Shown: positions 17,040-26,775, numbered from the stretch's first letter. The stretch is 64,000 bases of DNA from Bacillus sp. PK3_68 (GCF_003600835.1 NZ_NQYC01000001.1:4416411-4480410), one strand, 5' to 3'. Numbers and translations: made by a program. Notes: generated by a model from the sequence alone, not told the origin.

Positions 17040-18224
17040 GTGAAATATAATTTTGACCAGAAGATTAACCGATATGATACAGATTCATTAAAATGGGACA
17101 AAACAAAAAGGCTGTTTGGAGACGAAAATATTCTTCCAATGTGGGTAGCAGATATGGATTTTACAAGCCCACCTCCTGTCATTGATGCTTTAAAAAGGAG
17201 AGTGGATCACGGAGCTTTTGGATATACAGTGAGATCAAATAGCTATTTTGAAGCATTCATTAATTGGATGGAAAGGCGGCATAATTGGACAATTAATAAA
17301 AGATGGATTCGTTGTACGCCAGGGATTATGCCTGCAATTAGCTTAGCAATACAAAAATTCACAGAACCGGAGGATAAGATATTGATACAAACGCCAGTGT
17401 ATCATCCCTACCCTCATATAGTGAAGAACAATAGACGAGAAACAGTCAATAGTTCGCTGATAATGAAAAATGGAAAATATGAAATGGATTACGAAGATTT
17501 AGAGAGAAAAATAGATTCCGGTGTAAAAATGCTACTTCTTTGTAATCCGCATAATCCTGTGGGAAGAGTGTGGACGCGAGAAGAACTCGTTAAGTTAGGT
17601 GAAATTTGTATGCGATACAATGTTCTTGTCTTATCGGATGAAGCACACTGTGATCTTGTTTATAAAGGTCATACACATATTCCTTTTGCAAGTATATCAA
17701 ATGAATTTTCGGAAAATTCCATCACATGTACAGCCCCAAGTAAGCCATTTAATATCGCGGGTCTACAAATTTCCAATGTCGTTATTTCTAATGCTCCATT
17801 AAGGGAAGCGTTTACAGAGGCAGTGGATGCCCTTCACTTGGGATCATCAAACACACTTAGTTTAACGGCAGCAGAAAGTGCTTATAGATTTGGAGATGAA
17901 TGGCTGGATGCTCTAATAGAATATGTCGAGGGAAATTTAGATTATTTAATAAAATTTATTGAAACCAAATTAAGTAAAATTAAAGTAATCAAACCAGAAG
18001 GAACGTATCTTGCCTGGTTAGACTGTCGGGAATTGGAAATGAATGCGGGGGCTCTTGAGAAATTCTTTCAAAAGGAAGCCAAAGTAGCATTTGATGAAGG
18101 ATATAAATTTGGTCTGGGGGGAGAAGGGTTTACCAGAGTGAATATGGCATGCCCCCGCGCTTTATTGGAAGAAGGCTTAAATAGAATTGAGAAGGCAGTT
18201 AATCAAAATGTGATTAAAAATTAA
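17040..18224 (+). CDS. patB: PatB/MalY-type cystathionine beta-lyase (C-S lyase)
   Basis: 394-residue fold-type I PLP enzyme of the MalY/PatB family. Hallmarks: LPMWVADMDF near the N-terminus, LLCNPHNPVGRVW, LSDEAHCDLVY and the Schiff-base Lys in APSKPFNIAGL. The family cleaves cystathionine, cysteine or cystine to pyruvate, ammonia and a thiol or H2S. GTG 17040 is preferred: GGAGG lies 8 bases upstream; the in-frame TTG at 17025 contains that RBS. Sits between cdo and tcyP. It is about 60% similar by eye to the paralog at 26950. Confidence 0.93.
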   Translation: MKYNFDQKINRYDTDSLKWDKTKRLFGDENILPMWVADMDFTSPPPVIDALKRRVDHGAFGYTVRSNSYFEAFINWMERRHNWTINKRWIRCTPGIMPAISLAIQKFTEPEDKILIQTPVYHPYPHIVKNNRRETVNSSLIMKNGKYEMDYEDLERKIDSGVKMLLLCNPHNPVGRVWTREELVKLGEICMRYNVLVLSDEAHCDLVYKGHTHIPFASISNEFSENSITCTAPSKPFNIAGLQISNVVISNAPLREAFTEAVDALHLGSSNTLSLTAAESAYRFGDEWLDALIEYVEGNLDYLIKFIETKLSKIKVIKPEGTYLAWLDCRELEMNAGALEKFFQKEAKVAFDEGYKFGLGGEGFTRVNMACPRALLEEGLNRIEKAVNQNVIKN

Positions 18225-18248
18225 TATTAGTGGGATGGAGGAATTTCA

Positions 18249-19643
18249 TTGACTACATTTCAGACCATATTAAACATATTAATTATATTAGTATTCTTTT
18301 CAGTTTTGTTCTACATGCAAAAAAAGTTTGTTTCATTTTCTAAGCGAGTATTTTTAGGTTTAGGCGTTGGGATTGTTTTCGGGCTTGCATTGCAATTCAT
18401 ATACGGTCCAGAATCCGAAGTGGTGACTCAATCAATAGCATGGTTCAATTTAGCTGGAAATGGATACATTAAGCTGTTACAGATGGTCGTAATGCCGCTA
18501 GTATTTGTTTCAATTCTTTCAGCCTTCACAAAAGCGAAAATAACAAATGACTTTGGAAAAATCGGTGGATTTATCATTGCAATGTTAGTTGGAACAACTG
18601 CCATAGCTGCTTCAGTCGGTATTATCGCCTCCTTGTCCTTTGACTTGCAATCAATCGAAATGCCAAAGGGTGAAGCAGAAAATACAAAAATTGCCGAGTT
18701 AGAACAGACTATGGGGGATCTTGAAAACTTACCAATGCCACAAAAAATATTAGAGCTTCTTCCAGGCAATCCATTCTTGGATTTAACAGGAGCACGACCT
18801 ACTTCAACGATTGCGGTAGTCATTTTCGCTGCCTTCTTGGGGATGGCCTATTTGGGGGTAAAAAGGAAAAATCCTGAACAAGGTGAAATGTTTTCCAAAT
18901 TAACTGATGCGATTCATGTCGTCATCATGAGGGTTGTCACGCTGGTTTTACGTCTTACTCCATACGGGGTTCTGGCATTAATGACAAAGGTGACTGCGAC
19001 CAGTGATTTAAATGCGATATGGAATTTAGGCGAATTTGTTGTTGCTTCTTATCTAGCCTTGCTTGTCATGTTCGGTATCCACTTACTTATTATTTCACTG
19101 ACTGGATTAAATCCTCTCACATATATAAGAAAAATTATGCCTGTCTTGGTATTTGCCTTTTCATCCCGTTCCAGTGCTGGAACATTGCCATTGAATGTCA
19201 AAACACAACAGGAAGGCTTAGGAGTTCCAGAAGGGATTGCTAACTTTGCAGGCTCTTTTGGTATAACTATCGGACAGAATGGATGTGCAGGTATTTATCC
19301 TGCGATGCTTGCTGTAATGGTTGCACCATCTGTAGGAATTGATCCCTTATCTGTCTCTTTCATTTTGAATTTAATTGCTGTTGTCGCAATAAGTTCATTT
19401 GGTGTTGCAGGTGTAGGTGGAGGGGCTACTTTTGCCGCGCTTATTGTTTTATCTACAATGAATTTACCGGTTGGCATAGTTGGGTTGCTTATCTCTATAG
19501 AGCCGCTTATTGATATGGCACGCACAGCGGTAAATGTAAGCGGTAGCATGACAGCAGGGGTAGTGACGAGTAAAGTAACAAAACAATTAAATACATCAGT
19601 ATATAAAAGCGAAATTAAAAGCGATGTTTCGTCAGCAATTTAA
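18249..19643 (+). CDS. tcyP: L-cystine symporter, TcyP-like
   Basis: 464-residue dicarboxylate/amino acid:cation symporter (DAACS) closely resembling TcyP of Bacillus subtilis in length and landmarks. Eight or so transmembrane helices; reentrant-loop motif FSSRSSAGTLPLNVKTQ and FGITIGQNGCAGIYPAM. TcyP imports cystine by ion symport. TTG start after GGATGGAGGAA. Third gene of the cdo-patB-tcyP operon, so the operon imports cystine and attacks the resulting cysteine in two ways. Confidence 0.93.
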   Translation: MTTFQTILNILIILVFFSVLFYMQKKFVSFSKRVFLGLGVGIVFGLALQFIYGPESEVVTQSIAWFNLAGNGYIKLLQMVVMPLVFVSILSAFTKAKITNDFGKIGGFIIAMLVGTTAIAASVGIIASLSFDLQSIEMPKGEAENTKIAELEQTMGDLENLPMPQKILELLPGNPFLDLTGARPTSTIAVVIFAAFLGMAYLGVKRKNPEQGEMFSKLTDAIHVVIMRVVTLVLRLTPYGVLALMTKVTATSDLNAIWNLGEFVVASYLALLVMFGIHLLIISLTGLNPLTYIRKIMPVLVFAFSSRSSAGTLPLNVKTQQEGLGVPEGIANFAGSFGITIGQNGCAGIYPAMLAVMVAPSVGIDPLSVSFILNLIAVVAISSFGVAGVGGGATFAALIVLSTMNLPVGIVGLLISIEPLIDMARTAVNVSGSMTAGVVTSKVTKQLNTSVYKSEIKSDVSSAI

Positions 19644-19756
19644 TTAGCTTATATGGCATGTAATAATAACGGATTTTTCAAAGGTGTCAGCGTAAAAACT
19701 TTGAATAACTTGAGCAATATATATAAAACCCTATTAATATTGGAAAGTCTTTATTT

Positions 19757-19775
19757 ACTCTACTATCGGTAGAGT
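19757..19775 (+). promoter_or_regulatory. Small inverted repeat before pycA
   Basis: ACTCTAC-TATCG-GTAGAGT, followed by TTGATCCTTTT. May be a weak terminator for the tcyP operon or an operator for pycA. Confidence 0.4.
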
Positions 19776-19822
19776 TGATCCTTTTATGATAATTTATCTT
19801 ATATGTAGCAAAGGAGAAAAAC

Positions 19823-22800
19823 ATGAGAAAGATTAGTAAAATGCTGGTTGCAAATAGAGGAGAAATTGCTATTCGCGTTTTTCGTGCTTGTACAGAACTT
19901 CAGATTCGTACAGTGGCCATTTACTCAAAGGAAGATTCAGGCTCTTATCACCGTTACAAAGCGGACGAGGCCTACCTTGTTGGGAAAGACAAAAAACCCA
20001 TTGAGGCCTATCTTGATATTGAAAACATTATTGAGATTGCCAAACAGGCAGAAGTAGATGCCATTCACCCGGGGTATGGTTTCTTGTCAGAAAATATTGA
20101 ATTTTCTAAACGCTGCGAGGAGGAAGGACTTATTTTTATTGGCCCAAAATCCCAGCATTTAGATATGTTTGGCGATAAAGTCAAAGCGAGAATTCAAGCT
20201 CAGCGGGCGGGTATACCGGTTATCCCAGGGACAGACGGTCCTGTCTCTGATCTCGAAGAAGTAGTAGCTTTCGGGAGGGAGCACGGTTTTCCGATTATGA
20301 TTAAAGCAGCGCTCGGTGGCGGCGGACGCGGCATGCGGATTGTTCATAGTATTGAAGAGGTAAAAGAAGCCTATGAGAGAGCAAAGTCTGAAGCAAAAGC
20401 GGCTTTTGGCAACAGCGAAGTATATGTAGAGAAGTTTGTCCAAAACCCGAAACATATTGAAGTGCAGATCCTTGGGGATCACCAAGGGAATATTATTCAT
20501 CTTTATGAACGGGATTGTTCCGTACAGCGCCGTCATCAGAAAGTGGTAGAAGTGGCGCCGTGTGTCTCGTTACCTGAGGATTTGCGAAATGAGATTTGCG
20601 AAGCAGCGGTCAAACTGATGAAAAATGTTGACTATTTAAACGCAGGGACAGTTGAATTTCTTGTTGCTGAAGGCAAGTTTTATTTCATTGAAGTAAACCC
20701 GCGTGTTCAGGTGGAACATACGATTACGGAGATGGTGACCGGTATTGATATTGTTCAGTCGCAAATCTTGATTGCAGAATACCATTCTTTACACAGCGAA
20801 ATAGTGGGAATTCCGGAGCAGAAAGACATTACGATCCATGGCTATGCGATTCAATCACGCGTTACGACAGAAGATCCGCTGAATGACTTTATGCCGGATA
20901 CAGGCAAAATTATGGCGTACCGCTCCGGTGGCGGCTTTGGCGTTCGCTTGGATGCAGGAAACGGTTTCCAAGGATCGATCATTACGCCTTATTATGACTC
21001 GTTGCTTGTGAAGGTGTCCACACAGGCGCTGACTTTTGAGCAGGCGGCCTCGAAGATGCTGCGGAATTTGAAGGAGTTCCGGATTCGCGGCATTAAGACA
21101 AATATTCCGTTTCTTGAGAACGTGATGCGGCATGAAAACTTTATTACAGGGAACTACGATACATCGTTTATTGATACGACGCCGGAACTATTCGTCTTTC
21201 CGAAAAGCAAAGACCGCGGAACGAAAATGCTCAATTATATCGGCAATGTGACGATCAACGGGTTTCCAGGAATTGAGAAAAAGAAAAAACCTCTTTTTGA
21301 CCAGCCGCCGGTTCCGAAAGTGAGCAGTCTAGAGCCAGCTGCCGTCGGCACCAAACAAATTTTAGACGAAAGAGGCGCCGATGGTTTAGTCGATTGGGTG
21401 AAATCTCGCTCAGAAGTGCTGTTAACCGATACGACATTCCGGGACGCTCATCAGTCCTTGCTCGCTACCCGTGTGCGGACTCATGATTTGCTTCGGATTG
21501 CCGAACCAACCGCAAAGCTGCTGCCAGAGGCTTTCTCTTTGGAAATGTGGGGCGGCGCAACCTTTGATGTCTCGTACCGTTTCTTAAAAGAAGATCCGTG
21601 GAAGCGTTTGACTGCATTAAGAGAAAAAGTGCCGAATGTCTTGTTCCAAATGCTGCTTCGGGCTTCCAATGCCGTTGGGTACACCAACTATCCGGATAAT
21701 GTGATCCGGGAGTTCGTGGATCAATCAGCCGCTGCCGGCATCGATGTGTACCGGATTTTTGACAGCTTGAACTGGATTAAAGGGATGGAAACGGCGATTG
21801 ATGCGGTTCGCCAGACAGGAAAAATTGCTGAGGCCTCTATTTGTTATACAGGAGACATTGACGATCCGGCCCGTCCGAAATACAACATTCAATATTATAA
21901 AGATATGGCGAAAGAACTGAAACAGCAGGGGGCGCACATTCTTGGCATTAAAGACATGGCCGGCTTGTTAAAGCCGCAATCGGCGTACCGTTTAATCTCG
22001 GAATTAAAAGCCACTGTGGATCTGCCGATCCATCTGCATACGCATGACACGAGTGGCAATGGTATTTACATGTATGCGAAAGCGATTGAAGCAGGGGTGG
22101 ATATCGTCGATGTGGCGGTCAGTTCCATGGGGGGCCTCACTTCCCAGCCGAGTGCGAATGCCCTTTGTTATGCCTTAAAAGGCACAGAGCGCGAACCATC
22201 CGTCCGCGTAGAAGCAATGGAACAGCTATCCCGTTATTGGGAAGGAATTCGCCACTATTATCAGGACTTTGAAAGCGGCATGAAGGCACCGCATACTGAA
22301 ATTTACGAGCATGAAATGCCGGGTGGGCAGTACAGCAATCTCCAGCAGCAGGCGAAAGCCGTTGGGCTTGGCGAACGATGGGAAGAAGTCAAAGACATGT
22401 ACAGCCGCGTCAATTTAATGTTCGGCGATATTGTGAAAGTGACGCCGTCTTCTAAAGTCGTGGGCGACATGGCGCTCTTTATGGTACAAAATGATCTGAC
22501 GGAAGAAGAGGTGCTGGAAAGAGGCGATAAAATCGACTTCCCGGATTCCGTCATCGAGCTGTTTGAAGGGTATTTAGGCCAGCCATATGGCGGCTTCCCG
22601 AAACAGTTGCAGAAAGTGATCTTAAAAGGGAAAGAGCCGCTGACGGTTCGTCCGGGAGAGCTGTTGAAAGACGTAGATTTCCAGGCGCTGCGTGAAGAGC
22701 TCCAGCAGGAGCTGAAAGGCGAAGTGACCGAACAGGACATCATTGCCTATGCTTTATATCCAAAAGTATTTACCGACTATATGAAAACGATTGATCAATT

Positions 22801-23314
22801 TGGCGATGTCTCTGTTCTGGATACACCAACATTCCTATACGGCATGAGACTGGGCGAAGAAATCGAAATTGAGATTGAGACAGGAAAAACACTGATTGTG
22901 AAGTTGGTATCGATCGGACAGGCCCAAACAGACGGCACCCGGGTAGTCTATTTTGAATTAAACGGGCAGCCGCGTGAAGTGGTGATTAAAGATGAAAGCA
23001 TCAAATCTTCCGTGGCGTCTAAAATCAAAGCGGATCCGAAAAATGAAAGCCACTTGGCCGCCACAATGCCAGGAACAGTCATTAAAGTGCTCGTTGAAAA
23101 AGGAGAGAAAGTCGTCCAGGGAGATCATTTGATGATTACCGAAGCGATGAAAATGGAAACAACGGTCCAAGCGCCGTTTTCCGGTACTGTAGCAAATATT
23201 TATGTTCAAAACGGTGAAGCTATTTTGACAGGAGATTTGCTGGTTGAAATGGAAAAACAAAAAAAGAAACCCGTAAATCAACCATCTGCGAGTAAGGTTA
23301 TGAGCACAACGTAA
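19823..23314 (+). CDS. pycA: Pyruvate carboxylase
   Basis: 1163 residues, slightly longer than the usual 1145-1150 because of a Lys-rich tail after LLVEMEKQ. Order of domains: biotin carboxylase (LVANRGEIAIRVFRAC at the start, glycine-rich KAALGGGGRGMR, EVNPRVQVEHT), carboxyltransferase (LTDTTFRDAHQS, LHTHDTSGNG), allosteric linker, and biotin carboxyl carrier with the biotinylated Lys in TEAMKMETT. Converts pyruvate to oxaloacetate, refilling the TCA cycle; in this setting it can absorb pyruvate from cysteine breakdown. Start ATG has AAAGGAG. The first 300-350 bp are AT-rich like the neighbours, whereas the remainder is clearly GC-richer, suggesting a mosaic or transferred gene. Confidence 0.95.
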   Translation: MRKISKMLVANRGEIAIRVFRACTELQIRTVAIYSKEDSGSYHRYKADEAYLVGKDKKPIEAYLDIENIIEIAKQAEVDAIHPGYGFLSENIEFSKRCEEEGLIFIGPKSQHLDMFGDKVKARIQAQRAGIPVIPGTDGPVSDLEEVVAFGREHGFPIMIKAALGGGGRGMRIVHSIEEVKEAYERAKSEAKAAFGNSEVYVEKFVQNPKHIEVQILGDHQGNIIHLYERDCSVQRRHQKVVEVAPCVSLPEDLRNEICEAAVKLMKNVDYLNAGTVEFLVAEGKFYFIEVNPRVQVEHTITEMVTGIDIVQSQILIAEYHSLHSEIVGIPEQKDITIHGYAIQSRVTTEDPLNDFMPDTGKIMAYRSGGGFGVRLDAGNGFQGSIITPYYDSLLVKVSTQALTFEQAASKMLRNLKEFRIRGIKTNIPFLENVMRHENFITGNYDTSFIDTTPELFVFPKSKDRGTKMLNYIGNVTINGFPGIEKKKKPLFDQPPVPKVSSLEPAAVGTKQILDERGADGLVDWVKSRSEVLLTDTTFRDAHQSLLATRVRTHDLLRIAEPTAKLLPEAFSLEMWGGATFDVSYRFLKEDPWKRLTALREKVPNVLFQMLLRASNAVGYTNYPDNVIREFVDQSAAAGIDVYRIFDSLNWIKGMETAIDAVRQTGKIAEASICYTGDIDDPARPKYNIQYYKDMAKELKQQGAHILGIKDMAGLLKPQSAYRLISELKATVDLPIHLHTHDTSGNGIYMYAKAIEAGVDIVDVAVSSMGGLTSQPSANALCYALKGTEREPSVRVEAMEQLSRYWEGIRHYYQDFESGMKAPHTEIYEHEMPGGQYSNLQQQAKAVGLGERWEEVKDMYSRVNLMFGDIVKVTPSSKVVGDMALFMVQNDLTEEEVLERGDKIDFPDSVIELFEGYLGQPYGGFPKQLQKVILKGKEPLTVRPGELLKDVDFQALREELQQELKGEVTEQDIIAYALYPKVFTDYMKTIDQFGDVSVLDTPTFLYGMRLGEEIEIEIETGKTLIVKLVSIGQAQTDGTRVVYFELNGQPREVVIKDESIKSSVASKIKADPKNESHLAATMPGTVIKVLVEKGEKVVQGDHLMITEAMKMETTVQAPFSGTVANIYVQNGEAILTGDLLVEMEKQKKKPVNQPSASKVMSTT

Positions 23315-23348
23315 AAAATACATTAAATATAAAGATCGATATTATCTG

Positions 23349-23378
23349 ACGTGCAGAGAATCTCTGTACGTCCTTTTT
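23349..23378 (+). terminator. Intrinsic terminator of pycA
   Basis: GACGTGCAGAG-AA-TCTCTGTACGTC followed by CTTTTT. Confidence 0.85.
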
Positions 23379-23491
23379 AGGGCAAATTAATAAGTGGAGT
23401 TTCGTTCTTTTTCAGTGAAGCTTTAAAGTAAAGTTTGATTATTTTGCTATCCTTTATTTCGCTAGTGTCCTAGTCAGAATCATCAAAGTTA

Positions 23492-23830
23492 TTATTTTAG
23501 GATTAGTTTTACCTCCTTACTCTTTGCAGTTTTTGAATAAACAATATTATAGTCCCGATGTTAAAAAATGACTCAGCTGTAATACTTGCTTTTTTATCAA
23601 ATGCTAAAAGATGTAATTTCTTTGCCTTGGATTTAAATGTATCAACCAAAGATGTGACGATACCTTAACTTTGATAATTTTTGTGAACATACAGCTTATC
23701 TAAGTGCCCATTATGTGTTAAATCGCTAAAGCTAACAACCTTGTCGCTAACTTTTACAACAAATGTTATATTTTGACCCATTATGTAGTTTTTCCTGTTG
23801 CCATATTCTCTCTAATTAAATGCTGTAAAA
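23492..23830 (-). pseudogene. GNAT-family acetyltransferase remnant
   Basis: Minus-strand conceptual translation gives ITFVVKVSDKVVSFSDL, GHLDKLYVHKNYQ, then (after a TAA) GIVTSLVDTFKSKAKKLHL and ASITAESFF, then after a frameshift RDYNIVYSKTAKSKEVKL. This is the acetyl-CoA-binding core and C-terminus of a GNAT N-acetyltransferase. One stop, at least one frameshift and a stop before the conserved core (near 23815) show it is dead. Confidence 0.75.
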
Positions 23831-24000
23831 CTATTTATGAGTAGCGGAGAGGGTCATAAAGAACTTTACCAGTCTATTTGTAGAACACTTAGTCTTATGG
23901 ATGAAGAAAGCTTCTAGGCGGACTGGTTCTGAACACGTTAGACAATTAAATACAAATTGTGCATTTTAGATTGTTTTACAACATTTCGTCTGATAAGTAG
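23831..24000. other. Intergenic gap, no gene recognised
   Basis: Low-complexity AT-rich DNA without an open frame or a hairpin I trust. Confidence 0.35.
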
Positions 24001-24008
24001 GAAAAAAA

Positions 24009-24030
24009 TTATCGAATTTAGGAATGAAAA
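24009..24030 (+). promoter_or_regulatory. Candidate activator-binding site (duplicate)
   Basis: TTATCGAATTTAGGAATGAA, paralogous to the site at 12622 and about 110 bp upstream of the -24 box at 24127. Confidence 0.45.
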
Positions 24031-24126
24031 AAGCCCTATTAATAAGTCTTTATCATCACGATTGCAAAGTTGATAAATTTTGAACTTGGAAGGAAAGAGA
24101 AATGTTGAATTAACAAGGTTTTAAAG

Positions 24127-24143
24127 TTGGCACAACTCTTGCA
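24127..24143 (+). promoter_or_regulatory. Sigma-54 (SigL) promoter, duplicate copy
   Basis: TTGGCACAACTCTTGCA, identical to the promoter at 12741. The flanking 250 bp are also homologous (GAAGTTGATAAATTTTGAAC-like block before it; GGGAGGTG-type RBS after it). Confidence 0.85.
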
Positions 24144-24182
24144 ATATTAAAAACGATAAGCGAAAGCGGGAGGTGGAGTAAT

Positions 24183-24263
24183 TTGAATAGTACTGATGTT
24201 TGTAACTTAGTAAAGAAGTGTACTTCCATACATTGTAAAAACTCAAAGGTGGTAATAACATAA
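24183..24263 (+). CDS. Micro-ORF (26 aa), paralog of the one at 12798
   Basis: TTG start after GGGAGGTGGAG; begins MNSTDVCNLVKK and carries two further Cys. It ends right at the start of the tauE remnant. The N-terminal half is conserved with the 12798 copy, the tail is not. Confidence 0.4.
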   Translation: MNSTDVCNLVKKCTSIHCKNSKVVIT

Positions 24264-24545
24264 ATGCCGATTGAACAGGGGATTCCTGCTGTTACCTCAG
24301 TCGGAATTGTCGGCGTCACTTTTGGTCTCGTTGGCAGCTTTTCAATCTTAGCTGTACCTTCTATGCTTTATGTAGTGGAAGTATAAGATTTGCATATGGT
24401 TATTGGTAGTACTGCCCTTGCCGTTTCAAACAACACTTTCTTGAATTTTACACCTCATGTACTTACAGGCTATATTCTATGGAGACCGGCAATAATGTTT
24501 GTGATACCAGGTGCAGTAAAGACAGAGTTCTGATTTTCGTTTTCT
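24264..24545 (+). pseudogene. TauE/SafE remnant
   Basis: A degraded copy of the first third of the tauE gene at 12880: MPIEQGIPAVTSVGIVG aligns with its N-terminus, followed by VGSFSILAVPSMLY, then a TAA near 24384 and HMVIGSTALAVSN further on. Homology ends near 24545. Together with the promoter it shows that the whole promoter-leader-tauE module was duplicated and one copy decayed. Confidence 0.85.
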
Positions 24546-24793
24546 TAGTTCCTGGTTCCGGATTGTGCTTTCTTACCTACCGATGGAGGTTAACAATGTA
24601 CTAATAAAAATAAAAGGTTGTTAAACAAGACAGTAATTGGGATTATTATGGATATTAATAGACTAATAGTTTCGCGAAATGGAGTTTAATTCAACTTGAA
24701 TAATTTCATTTTTTTAAATCGCTAAATGGCAGAAGAATTTTTCGAACATTTTGATCATTAACAAAAAATTCTTTAAAATTGGAGGTAATTTTT

Positions 24794-26272
24794 ATGGGGA
24801 AACCGGCATCTAAATTAGATATTATTCCAAACAAGGAGAAACCAAACGGAAAGTTGCATCGAAGTCTACAGTCTAGACATTTAACAATGATGGCTATAGG
24901 TGGTGCAATTGGAACGGGATTGTTTGTATCAAGTGGATCAGCTATTAGTACGGCAGGACCTGGTGGAGCACTAGTTGCTTATGTTTTGGTAGGAATAATG
25001 ATTTATTTTGTAATGAATAGCTTAGGGGAGCTAGCATCATTTTTACCTGTACCGGGGTCATTTGAAACATATGCTACAAGGTATGTTGATCCTGCATTCG
25101 GATTTGCTTTAGGATGGAATTATTGGTACACAAATGCCATTACAATTCCGGCCGATTTATCAGCTGCTGTTCTTATTATGCAATATTGGTTTCCAAACTC
25201 ATCTGCACTCTTATGGAGTACTATCTTTTTGGTATTTTTACTAGCTCTTAATTTATTATCAGTTAAGGGGTATGGAGAAAGTGAATATTGGTTTGCGGGT
25301 ATTAAGGTAGTTTCGATTATTTTATTTTTAGTTATCGGAACGGCAATGATTTTTGGAATTATGACAGGACATGCTGGAGGTTTTAGTAATTTTACAAAAG
25401 GGGATGCCCCTTTTCACGGTGGATTTTTAACGATCTTTAGTGTTTTACTTGTTGCCGGTTTTGCATTTCAGGGGACTGAAGTGATCGCAACTGCAGCTGG
25501 TGAAACGAATAACCCATCTAAGAGCGTGCCTAAGGCCATTCGTACAATTTTCTGGCGAATTCTTATTTTCTATGTATTTACGATATTGATTATCGGCCTG
25601 CTTATTCCTTATACTGATCCCAAACTTCTCAAAACGGGTATTGATAATGTTTCTGTAAGTCCATTTACCCTTGTTTTTGAACGGGCAGGATTAGCGTTTG
25701 CTGCTTCGGCTATGAATGCAGTTCTTCTCACCTCTATTTTATCGGCAGCAAATACCGCAATGTATGCATCTTCACGGATGCTTTGGGCATTGGCAAAAGA
25801 AGGAAAAGCTCCCCGCATATTTGCGAAGATTAATTCCCGTGGTATTCCAATGGCTGCATTATGGGTATCAGTAATTTTTGGATTTATTTCATTTTTATCC
25901 TCTATATTTGGAAGCGGTTCCTTTTTTATGTGGCTAGTGGCCACTTCCGCAATGACTGGATTTATTAAGTGGTTCGGAATAGCGTTTAGTCATTATCGCT
26001 TTCGAAAGGCCTATGTTGCTCAAGGAAGAGATCTTAATGAACTGCCGTTTAAAGCTAAATTATTTCCATTAGGTCCCATTATCACGTTTGTATTTCTTAT
26101 TGTTTTAGTCCTTGGTCAAAATTTGTTTACAAACGGGAAGATTGATTGGGGAATGACAATAGCCAATTATAGCGGCATTATTCTTTTTTTAATTCTTTGG
26201 CTTGGTTATAAAATTATTCATAAAACAAAAGTTGTTCCTCTTACAGAATGTGATTTTGAGAATCGAGAGTAG
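24794..26272 (+). CDS. LysP/GabP-type amino acid permease (APC family)
   Basis: 492-residue, 12-segment transporter of the amino acid transporter (AAT) branch of APC. Characteristic N-terminus LKR-like RSLQSRHLTMMAIGGAIGTGLFVSSG and FQGTEVIATAAGETNNPSK in segment 6. ATG 24794 chosen because GGAGG lies 9 bases upstream. The bulky lysine-permease-like architecture suggests an amino acid proton symporter; exact substrate unknown. It has no sigma-54 box of its own within 100 bp, but the intact sigma-54 promoter at 24127 reads toward it through the tauE remnant, so it may be part of the regulon (inference). Confidence 0.88.
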   Translation: MGKPASKLDIIPNKEKPNGKLHRSLQSRHLTMMAIGGAIGTGLFVSSGSAISTAGPGGALVAYVLVGIMIYFVMNSLGELASFLPVPGSFETYATRYVDPAFGFALGWNYWYTNAITIPADLSAAVLIMQYWFPNSSALLWSTIFLVFLLALNLLSVKGYGESEYWFAGIKVVSIILFLVIGTAMIFGIMTGHAGGFSNFTKGDAPFHGGFLTIFSVLLVAGFAFQGTEVIATAAGETNNPSKSVPKAIRTIFWRILIFYVFTILIIGLLIPYTDPKLLKTGIDNVSVSPFTLVFERAGLAFAASAMNAVLLTSILSAANTAMYASSRMLWALAKEGKAPRIFAKINSRGIPMAALWVSVIFGFISFLSSIFGSGSFFMWLVATSAMTGFIKWFGIAFSHYRFRKAYVAQGRDLNELPFKAKLFPLGPIITFVFLIVLVLGQNLFTNGKIDWGMTIANYSGIILFLILWLGYKIIHKTKVVPLTECDFENRE

Positions 26273-26300
26273 GTTAATTCATGCTGCGTTATTAGAATGT

Positions 26301-26345
26301 ATTAATCCTTCCTTTATTTTAAGTAAAAAGGAAGGATTAATTTTA
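26301..26345 (+). terminator. Intrinsic terminator of permease gene
   Basis: ATTAATCCTTCCTTT / AAAGGAAGGATTAAT perfect 15-bp stem followed by TTTTA; likely bidirectional. Confidence 0.88.
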
Positions 26346-26751
26346 GGCTAGCAAGTAACTTCATTTAGGTGTGGAATTGTCAAGATAGCTTTTTGTTTTC
26401 ATTTATCTTTTTCTATTTAACCCCGACTTCAAAAATTTCCTCTAGTAGTTATTTTATTTTCTCCTTATTTTTATCTCATTTTATTATCCCAAGCGATTAT
26501 CGAATCTCTATTCTTTAATTTTTTCATTAAGTTGTCCTGTAGTGGAATTTGATTTATATAGAACTGAGTTCTGATCTGATAAATTCAATTTTCTTCCTTT
26601 ACTAGACGAGTTCGTTATTAGGGAAGGACAAATCTCAAATCTTAGCTGAAATAGGGATGAAGTAATTTATTAATATCTCCCTATATTTTAATAAACTTTT
26701 AGCTTCGTCTATAAACTCAGATTTTTAAGGATTGAAGATTTCATACTTCCA
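26346..26751. other. Intergenic gap, no gene recognised
   Basis: AT-rich, no open frame. The regulatory region of the next operon starts at its right end. Confidence 0.4.
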
Positions 26752-26775
26752 TTTTCGGATGTGCGATAAATTTCT
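26752..26775 (+). promoter_or_regulatory. Candidate activator-binding site
   Basis: TTTTCGGATGTGCGATAAA, matching the shared element, about 136 bp before the -24 box at 26896. Nearby TTGCTCAAGAGCAA is an additional small dyad (about 26792-26806). Confidence 0.5.

Noticed and set aside
20159..23323. Several minus-strand ORFs inside pycA
   Set aside because: Shadows of the codon structure of a clearly real plus-strand gene.
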